This document shows, in pieces, positions 53,284 through 60,829 of a DNA stretch of 64,000 nt. A model generated the notes under the pieces. The model saw only the letters and a program-made list of their open reading frames with translations. It had not been told where the DNA came from and searched no databases. The position numbers and the translations under genes are program-made. The DNA lies in the NCBI RefSeq assembly GCF_007004665.1, contig NZ_ML660058.1:124001-188000 (forward strand), written 5' to 3'. Origin of the DNA: Denitrobaculum tricleocarpae (GTDB taxonomy: Bacteria; Pseudomonadota; Alphaproteobacteria; Kiloniellales; Kiloniellaceae). Each line of letters begins with the position of its first letter. Positions within the stretch are counted from its first letter, which is position 1.

Positions 53284-53865
53284 ATGCCACGAGACTCCAA
53301 GAGCACACGCGACCGGATACTGGATGCTGCAAACCGTCTCTTCTACGCGGAGGGTATCCGCGCGGTCAGTGTGGATGCGATTGCGGAAAAAGCGGGTGTG
53401 ACCAAACGCACGCTCTATTACCATTTCAAGAGCAAGGACGAGTTGATCACCGCCTATCTGGAATCGCGCGACCAGCCCAATCTGAAACTCTTCGCGAAGT
53501 GGTTTGAGGAAGCCGAGGGCGGCCTTGCGGCAAAGATCGAGGCGCTGTTCCGGAATCTGGCCAAGTCGGCCCGCCATCCGAGGTGGAAGGGCTGTGGCTT
53601 TCTGCGCACCGCTGCCGAGCTGGCCAACATGCCGGGGCATCCCGCGGTTCAGGTCGGCGCCGCGCACAAGCACAGGTTCGAGGTCTGGCTGGCTGAGGCG
53701 ATAGCCGCGGAAAGCGCGGACAACGCGGCCCAGCTCGCGCGCCACATTGTTCTGCTCATGGACGGTGCGTTTTCCACCATGCTGATCCATCGGGACCCGG
53801 CCTATGTGGAAGCTGCCGGCGATGCCGCGGCGGCGCTGGTTCGGGCGCAGACGGGGCGGCGCTAG
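53284..53865 (+). CDS. TetR/AcrR-family regulator
   Basis: A 193-residue TetR regulator. The HTH is residues ~8-58 (RDRILDAANRLFYAEGIRAV, then EKAGVTKRTLYYHFKSKDEL), followed by a TetR_C domain with GFLRTAAELANMPGHPAV. The ATG at 53284 is adjacent to its dyad; the open frame to 53170 runs through the operator and is rejected. Its TAG stop lies inside a CTAG that is duplicated just downstream. Confidence 0.9.
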   Translation: MPRDSKSTRDRILDAANRLFYAEGIRAVSVDAIAEKAGVTKRTLYYHFKSKDELITAYLESRDQPNLKLFAKWFEEAEGGLAAKIEALFRNLAKSARHPRWKGCGFLRTAAELANMPGHPAVQVGAAHKHRFEVWLAEAIAAESADNAAQLARHIVLLMDGAFSTMLIHRDPAYVEAAGDAAAALVRAQTGRR

Positions 53866-53883
53866 AGACGGGGCGGCGCTAGA
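53850..53883 (+). repeat. Tandem 17-bp duplication across the TetR stop codon
   Basis: GACGGGGCGGCGCTAGA occurs twice in a row (53850-53866 and 53867-53883). The first contains the TetR TAG stop and the second ends in the CTAG that opens the R2 element. It looks like a small duplication at the element's insertion edge. Confidence 0.8.
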
Positions 53884-53948
53884 TCAGGTCAAGTTCAGAT
53901 GGAATCGCCGAAGGCGATGCATCGTGCTTGTGAATCTGATCCAACTAG
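53879..53948 (+). repeat. CTAG-bounded palindromic element R2, copy 2 (one module)
   Basis: A 70-bp copy with CTAG at both ends, matching module 1 of the 38369 element almost throughout. The core ATCGCC-GAA-GGCGAT is a perfect hairpin and GATCAG/CTGATC pair at the ends. It lies just past the TetR gene and 79 bp before the end of the convergent DsrE gene. Confidence 0.85.
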
Positions 53949-54027
53949 AGGAATTAAAACGGGTTTTCCGATTTTTTTATGGTCAATCCGGCGCGGCGTG
54001 AGCGCACCGGGTTGCCGGGGCAGGCCG

Positions 54028-54489
54028 TTACCAGGCGAGCGTCTTGATGTTTTGATCGAAGAGCAAACCCTCGACCAACTCCCAGTTGCCCATTTGAACG
54101 CCGTCGATGTAGTCGTCCTTGGTCAGGCCCGCCGCCTGTGAGCAGGTGCCGCACATAATGACCTGTCCGCCGTCCTTCATGAAGGCCGACAGCATGTCTT
54201 GTATCGACTTATTCTGATCCCGCATCAGACCGTGCAGGTGAGAGGGCCGTTTCTTGTCGGCAAGATAGACGGCGCGAACGTTCAGCCAGATTGCCACAGG
54301 CTTGTGGCCGTTCTTCAGGGCCTTCTCATGGGCGAAAAAGATAGCTTTTGCTGCTGACCAGGTGTCGTCGGTAGTGAGGTTGATAAAGAGGCCGGTGGAT
54401 TTGTTTCCGTCGGATGCCGCTGACACCGGAACAGCGAAAAGAGTGAGAAGAGCAAGACCGGCGAAAAAGACTGAAATCGTACGCTGCAT
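54028..54489 (-). CDS. Exported DsrE-family protein
   Basis: A 153-residue protein with a signal peptide (ISVFFAGLALLTLFAVPVSA) and a DsrE/DsrF-like fold (KSTGLFINLTTDDTWSAAKA). The conserved site is MCGTCSQAAGLTKDDYIDG, with two cysteines that resemble the sulphur-relay Cys of the family. Relatives handle sulphur or thiol groups, but exported members are less well studied. Mature protein is periplasmic. Confidence 0.82.
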   Translation of the reverse strand: MQRTISVFFAGLALLTLFAVPVSAASDGNKSTGLFINLTTDDTWSAAKAIFFAHEKALKNGHKPVAIWLNVRAVYLADKKRPSHLHGLMRDQNKSIQDMLSAFMKDGGQVIMCGTCSQAAGLTKDDYIDGVQMGNWELVEGLLFDQNIKTLAW

Positions 54490-54648
54490 GGAAAGTTTCC
54501 TGACTGCCGAATGAGGGGTAGTTCAGTGTGATCTCTCCGGGGCTATAGGCATTGATCTCGATCAACCCTTACGCGAGAAAACCGGATCGAGACCGGCGAG
54601 CATCCGGCGTGCCGTGCTGACGAGGCGTATAGGTGTGAGGGCGCCGGT

Positions 54649-55506
54649 TTAAGGCCAGAGCTGCGGAAAGAAATCGCCCGCGATGGCGTCACCGTCGCCG
54701 TAGCCCGCCGCCTCGAACAAGGCGCGTTCTTCCTTGGCCCAGTCGCCGCGGTAGCGGATCTCTCCGTCTTCCGCCGTCATGCGCAGGGTATAACGCTGGA
54801 CCGTCTCGCTGGGCGTTGTGGTGGAGAGGCTGCCGTGCAGGGTGCGCATGTCGAAAAAGATGCAGTCGCCCAACTCCAGATCGAACTGCACCAGGTCATA
54901 TGCGCCGGGGTCGCCCTCGATATCCGGCGGCAGGTCATAGCGCACGCCCCTCACGGTCTGGGCTGCGTCACCCGTCTGATGTCCGTCGTCGAAGCGCACC
55001 CGCAGGAAGTGTTTGCCCCAGAGATGGGAGCCCCGCACGAAGGAGATACCGTTCTCCTTGGAGACCGGTTCCAGGGGTAGCCAGAGCACGCACATGGAAC
55101 CGGCAAAATCGAAGTAAGAGATGTCGTGGTGAAAGGGCGGGCGTGAGCTGCTGCCGGCCTCGCGCAGGAACCAGTTGTCCATCACCAGATTGATCCGTTT
55201 CGCACCCAACAGCTGCGCGGCGATCGCAGCACAGGGCGAGCTGCGGACGAAGTCCTCGAAGGCCGGAACATGGGACCAGCACCAGAAGTCTTCCCAATAA
55301 GCGGGTGCGTCCGGTTCCTTGCAGTGGTTGGTCAGATTGGGGCTCGGTTGCTCCAGGTCGGCCTTGATCCCGGAGCGCAGACCTTCAATCCACTCCGGCG
55401 CAAAGACCTTGCGCAACGCAACCACGCCGTCGCTCCGGAAGCCGGCAATGGCCTCAGGACTTATCTCCACCGATACGTCGCGCGCCGCTCTATTCAATAT
55501 TGTCAT
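54649..55506 (-). CDS. Phytanoyl-CoA dioxygenase (PhyH) family protein
   Basis: A 285-residue Fe(II)/2-oxoglutarate oxygenase of the PhyH family. The facial triad appears as FHHDISYFDF (HxD) and the distal His in FFDMRTLHGSLSTTT, with Arg in QRYTLRMTAED. The ATG at 55506 is chosen; an upstream ATG adds 17 residues. Substrate unknown; such enzymes hydroxylate lipids, quaternary ammonium or secondary metabolites. It is downstream of the DoxX-like gene on the same strand (70 bp), possibly one operon. Confidence 0.87.
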   Translation of the reverse strand: MTILNRAARDVSVEISPEAIAGFRSDGVVALRKVFAPEWIEGLRSGIKADLEQPSPNLTNHCKEPDAPAYWEDFWCWSHVPAFEDFVRSSPCAAIAAQLLGAKRINLVMDNWFLREAGSSSRPPFHHDISYFDFAGSMCVLWLPLEPVSKENGISFVRGSHLWGKHFLRVRFDDGHQTGDAAQTVRGVRYDLPPDIEGDPGAYDLVQFDLELGDCIFFDMRTLHGSLSTTTPSETVQRYTLRMTAEDGEIRYRGDWAKEERALFEAAGYGDGDAIAGDFFPQLWP

Positions 55507-55576
55507 GACCCTGCTCCTGCTGCACAGCGACATTGAAGTCACGGAGGGCAGGGCCATGTCAATCCGTCATGAAGGG

Positions 55577-56005
55577 TCAGCGTTTGAGGACCAGCTTCGT
55601 GTCCTGCTCGCGCAACAGGAAAAGAACCAGACACGCCGCCAGAACCGGCACGGACGCAAAGAAGAGCTGATTGCTGCCGCCGCCGTAGGGGTCGAGGATC
55701 TGCGGCAGAGATACAACGACCGTGATGGCGTTCATCAGCAGCATCAGGCCGTAGGTGATCGTCCGGTAGAGGCCGAGCGCGAAGGCGAGAATCAGGGCCG
55801 TCTGCACCGCGCCGATGGCCAGGATCGTCGTGACGCCAAAGGAGGCTCCGTAGAAGTGCTGGAAGAGGCCGATAAAGTCCTCCGGCATGATGAGTTTGTC
55901 GATGGACCAGACCAGCATGAAGATCGCGATGCTCCATCTCAGAATGGGCAGAACGGCGGCGGGGCTTGCCGTGGGCGTCAGGAACTTGGGCATCGGTTTG
56001 AGCAC
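55577..56005 (-). CDS. DoxX-like small membrane protein
   Basis: A 142-residue protein with four hydrophobic helices (PILRWSIAIFMLVWSIDKLI, ITYGLMLLMNAITVVVSLPQ). The pattern with an N-terminal helix and WSIDKL resembles DoxX/DoxD-like proteins, which accompany redox or quinone-linked functions. It lies downstream of the Rrf2 gene and upstream of the PhyH gene on the same strand. A gap of 178 bp separates it from Rrf2, so it may have its own promoter. Confidence 0.75.
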   Translation of the reverse strand: MLKPMPKFLTPTASPAAVLPILRWSIAIFMLVWSIDKLIMPEDFIGLFQHFYGASFGVTTILAIGAVQTALILAFALGLYRTITYGLMLLMNAITVVVSLPQILDPYGGGSNQLFFASVPVLAACLVLFLLREQDTKLVLKR

Positions 56006-56183
56006 TCCGTTTTCTACAGCATTTCATTGTGTTAGGAGGCTTTGGCGGGCCCCAACGACGTGCATATGGGCCGGGAGTTCTCGGGAAAAAGGACCCCCTC
56101 GCGGGAATGTGATCTGTGAGGACCGCGGGAAGCGGCCGGGACAACATCGCCGGAAAAGCCCCCACGAGCGCCGGATCCGACTC

Positions 56184-56630
56184 TCAGCTCTCGAGTTCGG
56201 GTTGCCGCAAGAGCTTGGCAATGCCGCGCTTGTTGGCGGTGGCGTCGGCGAGACTGTAGCGGTCGAGCGTCTCGAAGAAGGCACGATGAGCGTCGTTTAA
56301 GACGGCGATCAGGCCGCAGGCGCTCTCTATGGCGCAGCTTCCATCTCTACCGCGCATGCACTCAACCAGTCCGGTGCCGCGCTCGGCCCGCCGGACCACC
56401 TCGCCGATTTTGATTTTCTCCGGTGCAATAGCCAGCCGCAGGCCGCCGCCTTTGCCGCGCGTGGCGGTCGCATAACCCTCGTTGACAAGCCACTTGCAGA
56501 CCTTGGCAACGTGATGAACCGAGATGCCATAGCTCTCGGCGATCTCCCTCGAACTGACCTGTCTGCCGTCGCTCACGGCAAGGTAGATCAAGGCCCGGAG
56601 AGAGTAGTCAGTGAAAGCCGTAAGTTGCAT
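56184..56630 (-). CDS. Rrf2-family regulator (NsrR-like)
   Basis: A 148-residue Rrf2-family winged-helix regulator. HTH region: TDYSLRALIYLAVSDGRQVS and YGISVHHVAKVCKWLVNEGY. Three cysteines in CMRGRDGSCAIESACGL match the cluster ligands of NsrR-type sensors, which lose their cluster with nitric oxide. A palindrome, ATGAATTCAT, lies directly upstream of the start and may be its own site. Regulation of the DoxX/PhyH genes is plausible but not shown. Confidence 0.86.
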   Translation of the reverse strand: MQLTAFTDYSLRALIYLAVSDGRQVSSREIAESYGISVHHVAKVCKWLVNEGYATATRGKGGGLRLAIAPEKIKIGEVVRRAERGTGLVECMRGRDGSCAIESACGLIAVLNDAHRAFFETLDRYSLADATANKRGIAKLLRQPELES

Positions 56631-56631
56631 T

Positions 56632-56641
56632 ATGAATTCAT
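56632..56641. promoter_or_regulatory. Palindrome abutting the Rrf2 start
   Basis: ATGAATTCAT is a perfect 10-bp palindrome just upstream of the Rrf2-family gene, flanked by TT and GA. Rrf2 proteins often bind dyads at their own promoters. It is too short for a firm call. Confidence 0.35.
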
Positions 56642-56829
56642 GACAGATTGCAGCTTGCAGATCAATTTGAGTTGTAAAACCCGGAATTCGATACGCAACT
56701 GAAAGGCGTGAACTGGCTTCTTTCGGACCTCATAATCACGCACCGTCTGGCGCCCCGGCGCCCTCGCTGCTACTTCAATGGTGCCTTATCCAGCCGCCAA
56801 ATCCACATCGACCTTACGAGGAGAAGATT

Positions 56830-57585
56830 ATGTCACAAGCCCGGAAAGCCCTCGATTTCGCCAAGCTGCACGTCCCCGGACAGCCGCTCGTGCTTTACAA
56901 TATCTGGGATGCAGGCGGCGCCAAGGTGATGGCCAAGGCGGGAGCCAAAGCGGTCGCGACCGGAAGCTGGTCGGTCGCGGCGGCGCAGGGCTATCCCGAT
57001 GGAGAGAAGATCCCAATGGCGTTCCTGCTGCAGATCGCCGGACGTATCGCCGAAACCGTCGAGCTGCCGCTGACCGTCGACTTCGAAGGCTGCTACGCCG
57101 AGGCGCCGGATGAGGTTGCCGCCAACGTCACCCGCGTGATCGAGGCCGGCGCGATCGGGATCAATTTCGAGGACCAGATTGTCGGCGGCGAAGGGCTGCA
57201 TTCCATCGACGCTCAGTCCGCCAGGATCGCTGCAGCGCGCCAAGCCGCCGAAGCCACCGGCGTACCGCTTTTCATCAATGCCCGTACGGACCTTTTCCTG
57301 AAGGAGAAGGACGCCGGCAAACACGAGAGCCTCGTGGCCGAGGCGACAGCGCGCGCGGCAGCCTATGCCGAAGCGGGCGCGAGCGGCTTTTTTGTTCCCG
57401 GTCTGACCGATCCGGCGCTGATCCGCAGTGTCTGCGAAGCGGTTTCCCTGCCGGTCAACTGCATGATGAAGGAGGGCGCCCCCTCAAGCGACGAGATGGC
57501 GGCGCTCGGTGTGGCGCGTATCAGCCACGGTCCGGGTCCTTACTTCACCGCCATGGCCGACCTCGCAAAACGCGCGCAGGTTTGA
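56830..57585 (+). CDS. Isocitrate lyase/PEP mutase-family enzyme
   Basis: A 251-residue member of the isocitrate lyase/phosphoenolpyruvate mutase family. The metal-site motif VDFEGCYAEAP takes the place of the usual VDGDTG-like motif, and NFEDQIVGGEGLHS, INARTDLFL and MMKEGAPSSDEMAALG are typical of the family. The enzyme forms or breaks a C-C or C-P bond beside a carboxylate (for example 2-methylisocitrate or oxaloacetate). AGGAGAAG precedes the ATG. The gene stands alone on the strand. Confidence 0.88.
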   Translation: MSQARKALDFAKLHVPGQPLVLYNIWDAGGAKVMAKAGAKAVATGSWSVAAAQGYPDGEKIPMAFLLQIAGRIAETVELPLTVDFEGCYAEAPDEVAANVTRVIEAGAIGINFEDQIVGGEGLHSIDAQSARIAAARQAAEATGVPLFINARTDLFLKEKDAGKHESLVAEATARAAAYAEAGASGFFVPGLTDPALIRSVCEAVSLPVNCMMKEGAPSSDEMAALGVARISHGPGPYFTAMADLAKRAQV

Positions 57586-57595
57586 TCGTTTTTCT

Positions 57596-57617
57596 GCGTT
57601 ATTATGTGATATTACGC
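57596..57617. promoter_or_regulatory. Possible Mo-responsive (ModE-type) dyad upstream of modA-like gene
   Basis: Arms GCGTTAT at 57596-57602 and ATTACGC at 57611-57617 match in six of seven pairs around the 8-base centre TATGTGAT. The position (92 bases before the modA-like start) and the CGTTAT core resemble Mo-boxes bound by ModE-type regulators in alphaproteobacteria. The match is partial. Confidence 0.45.
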
Positions 57618-57647
57618 AAAATCTGTTGTTTTTCCCGAATATCTTTG

Positions 57648-57683
57648 GGAGTCTCACAGGAGAGAGATCTCCAATGAGACTCC
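57648..57683 (+). ncRNA. GAGA-capped leader hairpin before modA-like gene
   Basis: GGAGTCTCA (57648-57656) and TGAGACTCC (57675-57683) form a 9-bp stem. Inside, past an internal loop CA/AA, GGAGA and TCTCC make 5 bp around a GAGA tetraloop. It lies 25 bases before the ATG and ends just before the GGGGAGAG ribosome site. Such a stable leader could act in regulation or mRNA stability; nothing identifies a known riboswitch. Confidence 0.6.
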
Positions 57684-57708
57684 GGAAAATCAATATGGGG
57701 AGAGCAGA

Positions 57709-58524
57709 ATGCGTGGCCTCGGAAAGAGGATGTTTCTTGCTGCGGTCATGGGACTGGCGGCCATGAACCCGGCGGGCGCTACAGAACTGAAACTCATTGC
57801 CGCGGGCAGCTTGAAAGCCGCCCTCGGCGAAGTCGCCCGGGCTTACGAGGCGGAGAGTGGGACAAGGGTCGAGACGACCTTCGGCCCCTCCGGCCTGATG
57901 CGTGAAAAGATCGAGGCGAGCGGCGGATATCACGTCTTCGCGTCGGCCAATATGAAGCATCCGGCCAAGCTGTTCGAGGCGGGTAAATCCGGCACGGTGA
58001 AGCTCTTTGCCCGCAATAAACTCTGCGCCCTGGCGCAGCCCGGGTTGAAGCTCGAGAGCGACCATCTGCTCGATACCATGCTCAGCACGGAGATCAAGCT
58101 CGGGACCTCGACACCCAAGGCGGATCCCTCTGGCGATTATGCTTTCGAGCTGTTCGACAAAGCCGAGAGTCTGCGGCCCGGCGCGGCGGAGAAACTCAAG
58201 GCGAAATCCCTTCAACTGACCGGTGGCAAGACCACGGCCAGAGCACCGGAGGGCCGCAATCAATACGCCTGGGTGATGGAACGCAAGCAGGCGGACATTT
58301 TCCTGACTTACTGCACCAACGCGGTCCTGGCGCAGCGTGAACTCGAAAGACTGCAGATCGTCACGCTGCCTGGCGCCCTTTCGGTCGGCGCGGATTATGG
58401 CCTGACCGTTATCTCGGGTGCGCCGGAGGGCGCTGCGTCGCTCGCGGATTTTATTCTCTCCGCGGTTGGACAGAAGATCCTGGACGGGTATGGTTTTGAA
58501 ACGGTCCGGCCCGGGTCGGACTAG
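57709..58524 (+). CDS. ModA-like molybdate/tungstate-type substrate-binding protein
   Basis: A 271-residue periplasmic binding protein of the ModA fold. Signal region MFLAAVMGLAAMNPAGATEL. The mature N-terminus LKLIAAGSLKAALGEVARAY and TTFGPSGLMREKIEA are hallmark blocks, and LFARNKLCALAQPG follows. A typical mod operon would have ModB and ModC next; here a Fec-type ABC operon follows instead. GGGGAGAG lies nine bases before ATG. Its TAG stop lies in the CTAG that opens an R1 element. Confidence 0.85.
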   Translation: MRGLGKRMFLAAVMGLAAMNPAGATELKLIAAGSLKAALGEVARAYEAESGTRVETTFGPSGLMREKIEASGGYHVFASANMKHPAKLFEAGKSGTVKLFARNKLCALAQPGLKLESDHLLDTMLSTEIKLGTSTPKADPSGDYAFELFDKAESLRPGAAEKLKAKSLQLTGGKTTARAPEGRNQYAWVMERKQADIFLTYCTNAVLAQRELERLQIVTLPGALSVGADYGLTVISGAPEGAASLADFILSAVGQKILDGYGFETVRPGSD

Positions 58525-58650
58525 TGTGATGTTTCTGAAGTTCGTCGCATAGTATGCGACGAATTTTAGAGACTGAATCACACTAGATCCAATGAGGTAG
58601 TATCCCGAATCTGAAATTCAATGACGTGAATTTCAGATTCGGGATACTAG
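58521..58650 (+). repeat. CTAG-bounded double-hairpin element R1, copy C
   Basis: A 130-bp element with CTAG at both ends. Module 1 has perfect 10-bp arms CTAGTGTGAT/ATCACACTAG and inner CGTCGCATA/TATGCGACG. Module 2 has a perfect stem of more than 20 bp (TAGTATCCCGAATCTG start) around ATGACG. It supplies the TAG stop of the modA-like gene. It lies in the gap before the Fec-type binding-protein gene. Confidence 0.92.
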
Positions 58651-58691
58651 GAGTTCCCAACCTGAGTTTCGAAAAGCTACGGAGACGCTTT

Positions 58692-59732
58692 GTGTTAGCC
58701 CGGATCGCCGCCCTGATTGTCATGACCCTGATGCTCGCGCCGGCGGCTTCCGCCCGCACGGTCACGGACTCTGCGGGACGTCAGGTCGAGGTGCCGGATA
58801 ACATCAGCCGGGTCTATGCGGCGGGCCCGCCGGCCTCCATTTTGCTGTACATCGTTGCGCCCGACAAATTGACCGGCTGGCCGAGGGCGCCGCGCGATTA
58901 TGAGCGCCCTTACATCGCCGAAGCCTATCGCGACCTGCCTGAAACCGGACGCCTGACCGGCCGGGGCAATACCGCGAACCTGGAACGCCTGCTGGCGGCG
59001 AAGCCGGACCTGATCGTGGATTTCGGCTCGATCAAGGACACCTATGTTTCGCTGGCGAACGACATTCAGGCCCAGACCGGTATTCCCTACATCCTGATCG
59101 ACGGCCGCTTTGAGAATACCCCGGCTGCGCTGCGGCTGCTTGCCGAGGTCCTGGGCGTCGAGGCGCGTGGCGAAGAGCTGGCGGGATATGTGGAAGCGCT
59201 GTTCGAAGAGATCGAAAGCGGACTGGCGGCGGTTCCGCAAGACGCACGCCCGCGCAGCTATCTGGCGCGCGGTCCGGCGGGCCTGGAGACCGGCTTGAAG
59301 GGATCGATCAACACGGAAATCATCGAGCGCGCCGGTGGGGTTAATGTCGCTGATCCGGGCGACGCCTCGATCCGGCGCGGGATCGTGAATGCCTCGATCG
59401 AGCAGATTATCGCCGCGAACCCGGACAGCATCATCACCTGGGACCGGCGCTTCTACGATGCTGTCTGGCAGGACCCGTTCTGGTCTGGTATCGACGCCGT
59501 AAAACGTAAACGGGTTTATCTCAGTCCCACAGCGCCCTTCGGCTGGGTCGACCGGCCGCCTTCGGTCAACCGGATCATCGGCCTGCGCTGGCTCTCGGGT
59601 CTCTTCTTTCCCGAGCGCTTTCAGTTCGACCTCAGGGCCGAAACCCGCCGCTTCTATGAGCTCTTCTACCACGTCGACTTGAGCGATGAGGATCTGGAGC
59701 GGCTGATCGAGTGGTCTCAGGGCCGACCGTGA
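58692..59732 (+). CDS. Fec-type ABC substrate-binding protein (MolA-like candidate)
   Basis: A 346-residue periplasmic binding protein of the FepB/BtuF class. The start is GTG 58692 with GGAGA six bases upstream, outside the R1 element. Signal LARIAALIVMTLMLAPAASA, then RTVTDSAGRQVEVPDNISRV and AAKPDLIVDFGSIK. A C-terminal APFGWVDRPPSVNRIIGLRW block recalls the group that includes the H. influenzae molybdate/tungstate protein MolA, and a ModA-like gene lies just upstream. It overlaps the permease by GTGA. Confidence 0.88.
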   Translation: MLARIAALIVMTLMLAPAASARTVTDSAGRQVEVPDNISRVYAAGPPASILLYIVAPDKLTGWPRAPRDYERPYIAEAYRDLPETGRLTGRGNTANLERLLAAKPDLIVDFGSIKDTYVSLANDIQAQTGIPYILIDGRFENTPAALRLLAEVLGVEARGEELAGYVEALFEEIESGLAAVPQDARPRSYLARGPAGLETGLKGSINTEIIERAGGVNVADPGDASIRRGIVNASIEQIIAANPDSIITWDRRFYDAVWQDPFWSGIDAVKRKRVYLSPTAPFGWVDRPPSVNRIIGLRWLSGLFFPERFQFDLRAETRRFYELFYHVDLSDEDLERLIEWSQGRP

Positions 59733-60748
59733 CGGGCCGTCTCGCCTTTCAGCTCTGGCTGCTCGCCGCGGCGGTGCTGGCGCTTGCCGTTGCCGCCGTG
59801 ATGACCGGTCCCTATCAGGCCTCTTTGGGCGATCTTCTGCAGGCCGTCGCCCGTTATGTTGGCCTGCAGAGCGCCGCCGAGGGCGGTCCGGGGACCATCG
59901 ATACGATCCTCTTCGGGGTCAGGATTCCCCGGGTGGCCGCCGCCTTGCTGACCGGGGCCGCCCTGGCGGGGGCCGGCGCCGTGTACCAGGGGCTGTTCCG
60001 GAACCCCCTGGTCTCGCCGGATATCCTGGGCGTGTCCGCCGGCGCGGGGCTGGGCGCGGCCTTCGGTATCTTTTTCTCGCTGCCGGTCTTCGCGATCCAG
60101 GGGCTCGCTTTCGTTGCCGGACTGGGGACCGTCGGCCTGGTCTATCTGGTCGCGACCATGGTGCGCAGCTACGAGCCGACCCTGGTTCTGGTGCTGTCGG
60201 GCGTCGTCATGGGCGCGCTGGCCGGAGCCTGTCTCTCGCTGTTGAAGATCCTGGCCGATCCCTACGATCAACTCCCGGCGATCACCTTCTGGCTGCTCGG
60301 CAGCCTGGCCGCGATCCGCCCGCAGGATGTCTGGGGCAGCCTGCCCGCCGTGCTCATCGGACTGCTGCCGATCCTGCTGTTGCGCTGGCGCATGAATGTC
60401 ATGTCCCTGGGCGATGAAGAGGCTTCGGCGCTCGGCATCAATCCGCGTAGGCTGCGGCTGATCCTGGTGATGGCTGCGACCCTCATGACCGCCGCCGTGG
60501 TCTCCATCGCGGGCGTGGTCGGATGGGTCGGTCTGGTGATCCCGCATATTGCGCGGCTTTTGGTCGGTCCGGATTTTACCCGTCTCTTGCCCACCGCGAT
60601 GCTGATCGGCGCGGGCTACATGCTTCTGATCGATATGATCGCCCGCAACCTGACCACGACCGAGACCCCGCTCGGGGTGCTGACCGCCTTTATCGGCGCG
60701 CCGGTCTTCATCTGGCTGCTGGCGTCGGGACGCCGGGGTTGGTCATGA
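59729..60748 (+). CDS. Fec-type ABC transporter permease
   Basis: A 339-residue FecCD/BtuC-family permease with about ten helices. Blocks are VRIPRVAAALLTGAALAGAG, YQGLFRNPLVSPDILGVSAG, DEEASALGINPRRLRL (coupling region) and VSIAGVVGWVGLVIPHIARL. The start is a GTG at 59729 overlapping the binding-protein stop. It ends GRRGWS-stop, and the same GGWS-stop recurs in three downstream micro-ORFs that link it to the ATPase. Confidence 0.93.
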   Translation: MTGRLAFQLWLLAAAVLALAVAAVMTGPYQASLGDLLQAVARYVGLQSAAEGGPGTIDTILFGVRIPRVAAALLTGAALAGAGAVYQGLFRNPLVSPDILGVSAGAGLGAAFGIFFSLPVFAIQGLAFVAGLGTVGLVYLVATMVRSYEPTLVLVLSGVVMGALAGACLSLLKILADPYDQLPAITFWLLGSLAAIRPQDVWGSLPAVLIGLLPILLLRWRMNVMSLGDEEASALGINPRRLRLILVMAATLMTAAVVSIAGVVGWVGLVIPHIARLLVGPDFTRLLPTAMLIGAGYMLLIDMIARNLTTTETPLGVLTAFIGAPVFIWLLASGRRGWS

Positions 60749-60829
60749 GAACAGGCGGTTGGTCATGAGGACGGGCGGCTGGTCATGAATAAGGCGCGAG
60801 TGGTCATCAGAACGGGAGGCTGGTCATGA
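60741..60829 (+). repeat. Tandem ~20-bp repeats encoding coupled micro-ORFs
   Basis: Four units of 20-21 bp, each starting GGTCATGA or a variant (60741, 60761, 60781, 60802), separate permease stop and ATPase start. They encode MRTGGWS (60745-60768), MRTGGWS (60765-60788) and MNKARVVIRTGGWS (60785-60829). Each ATG overlaps the preceding stop in ATGA, and the last stop overlaps the ATPase ATG at 60826. The permease also ends GWS. The final unit carries GGGAGG, a good ribosome site for the ATPase. Confidence 0.85.

Noticed and set aside
53949-54027. Possible terminator AAACGG-TTTTCCGATTTTTT after the R2 copy
   Set aside because: The stem is only three to four pairs long.
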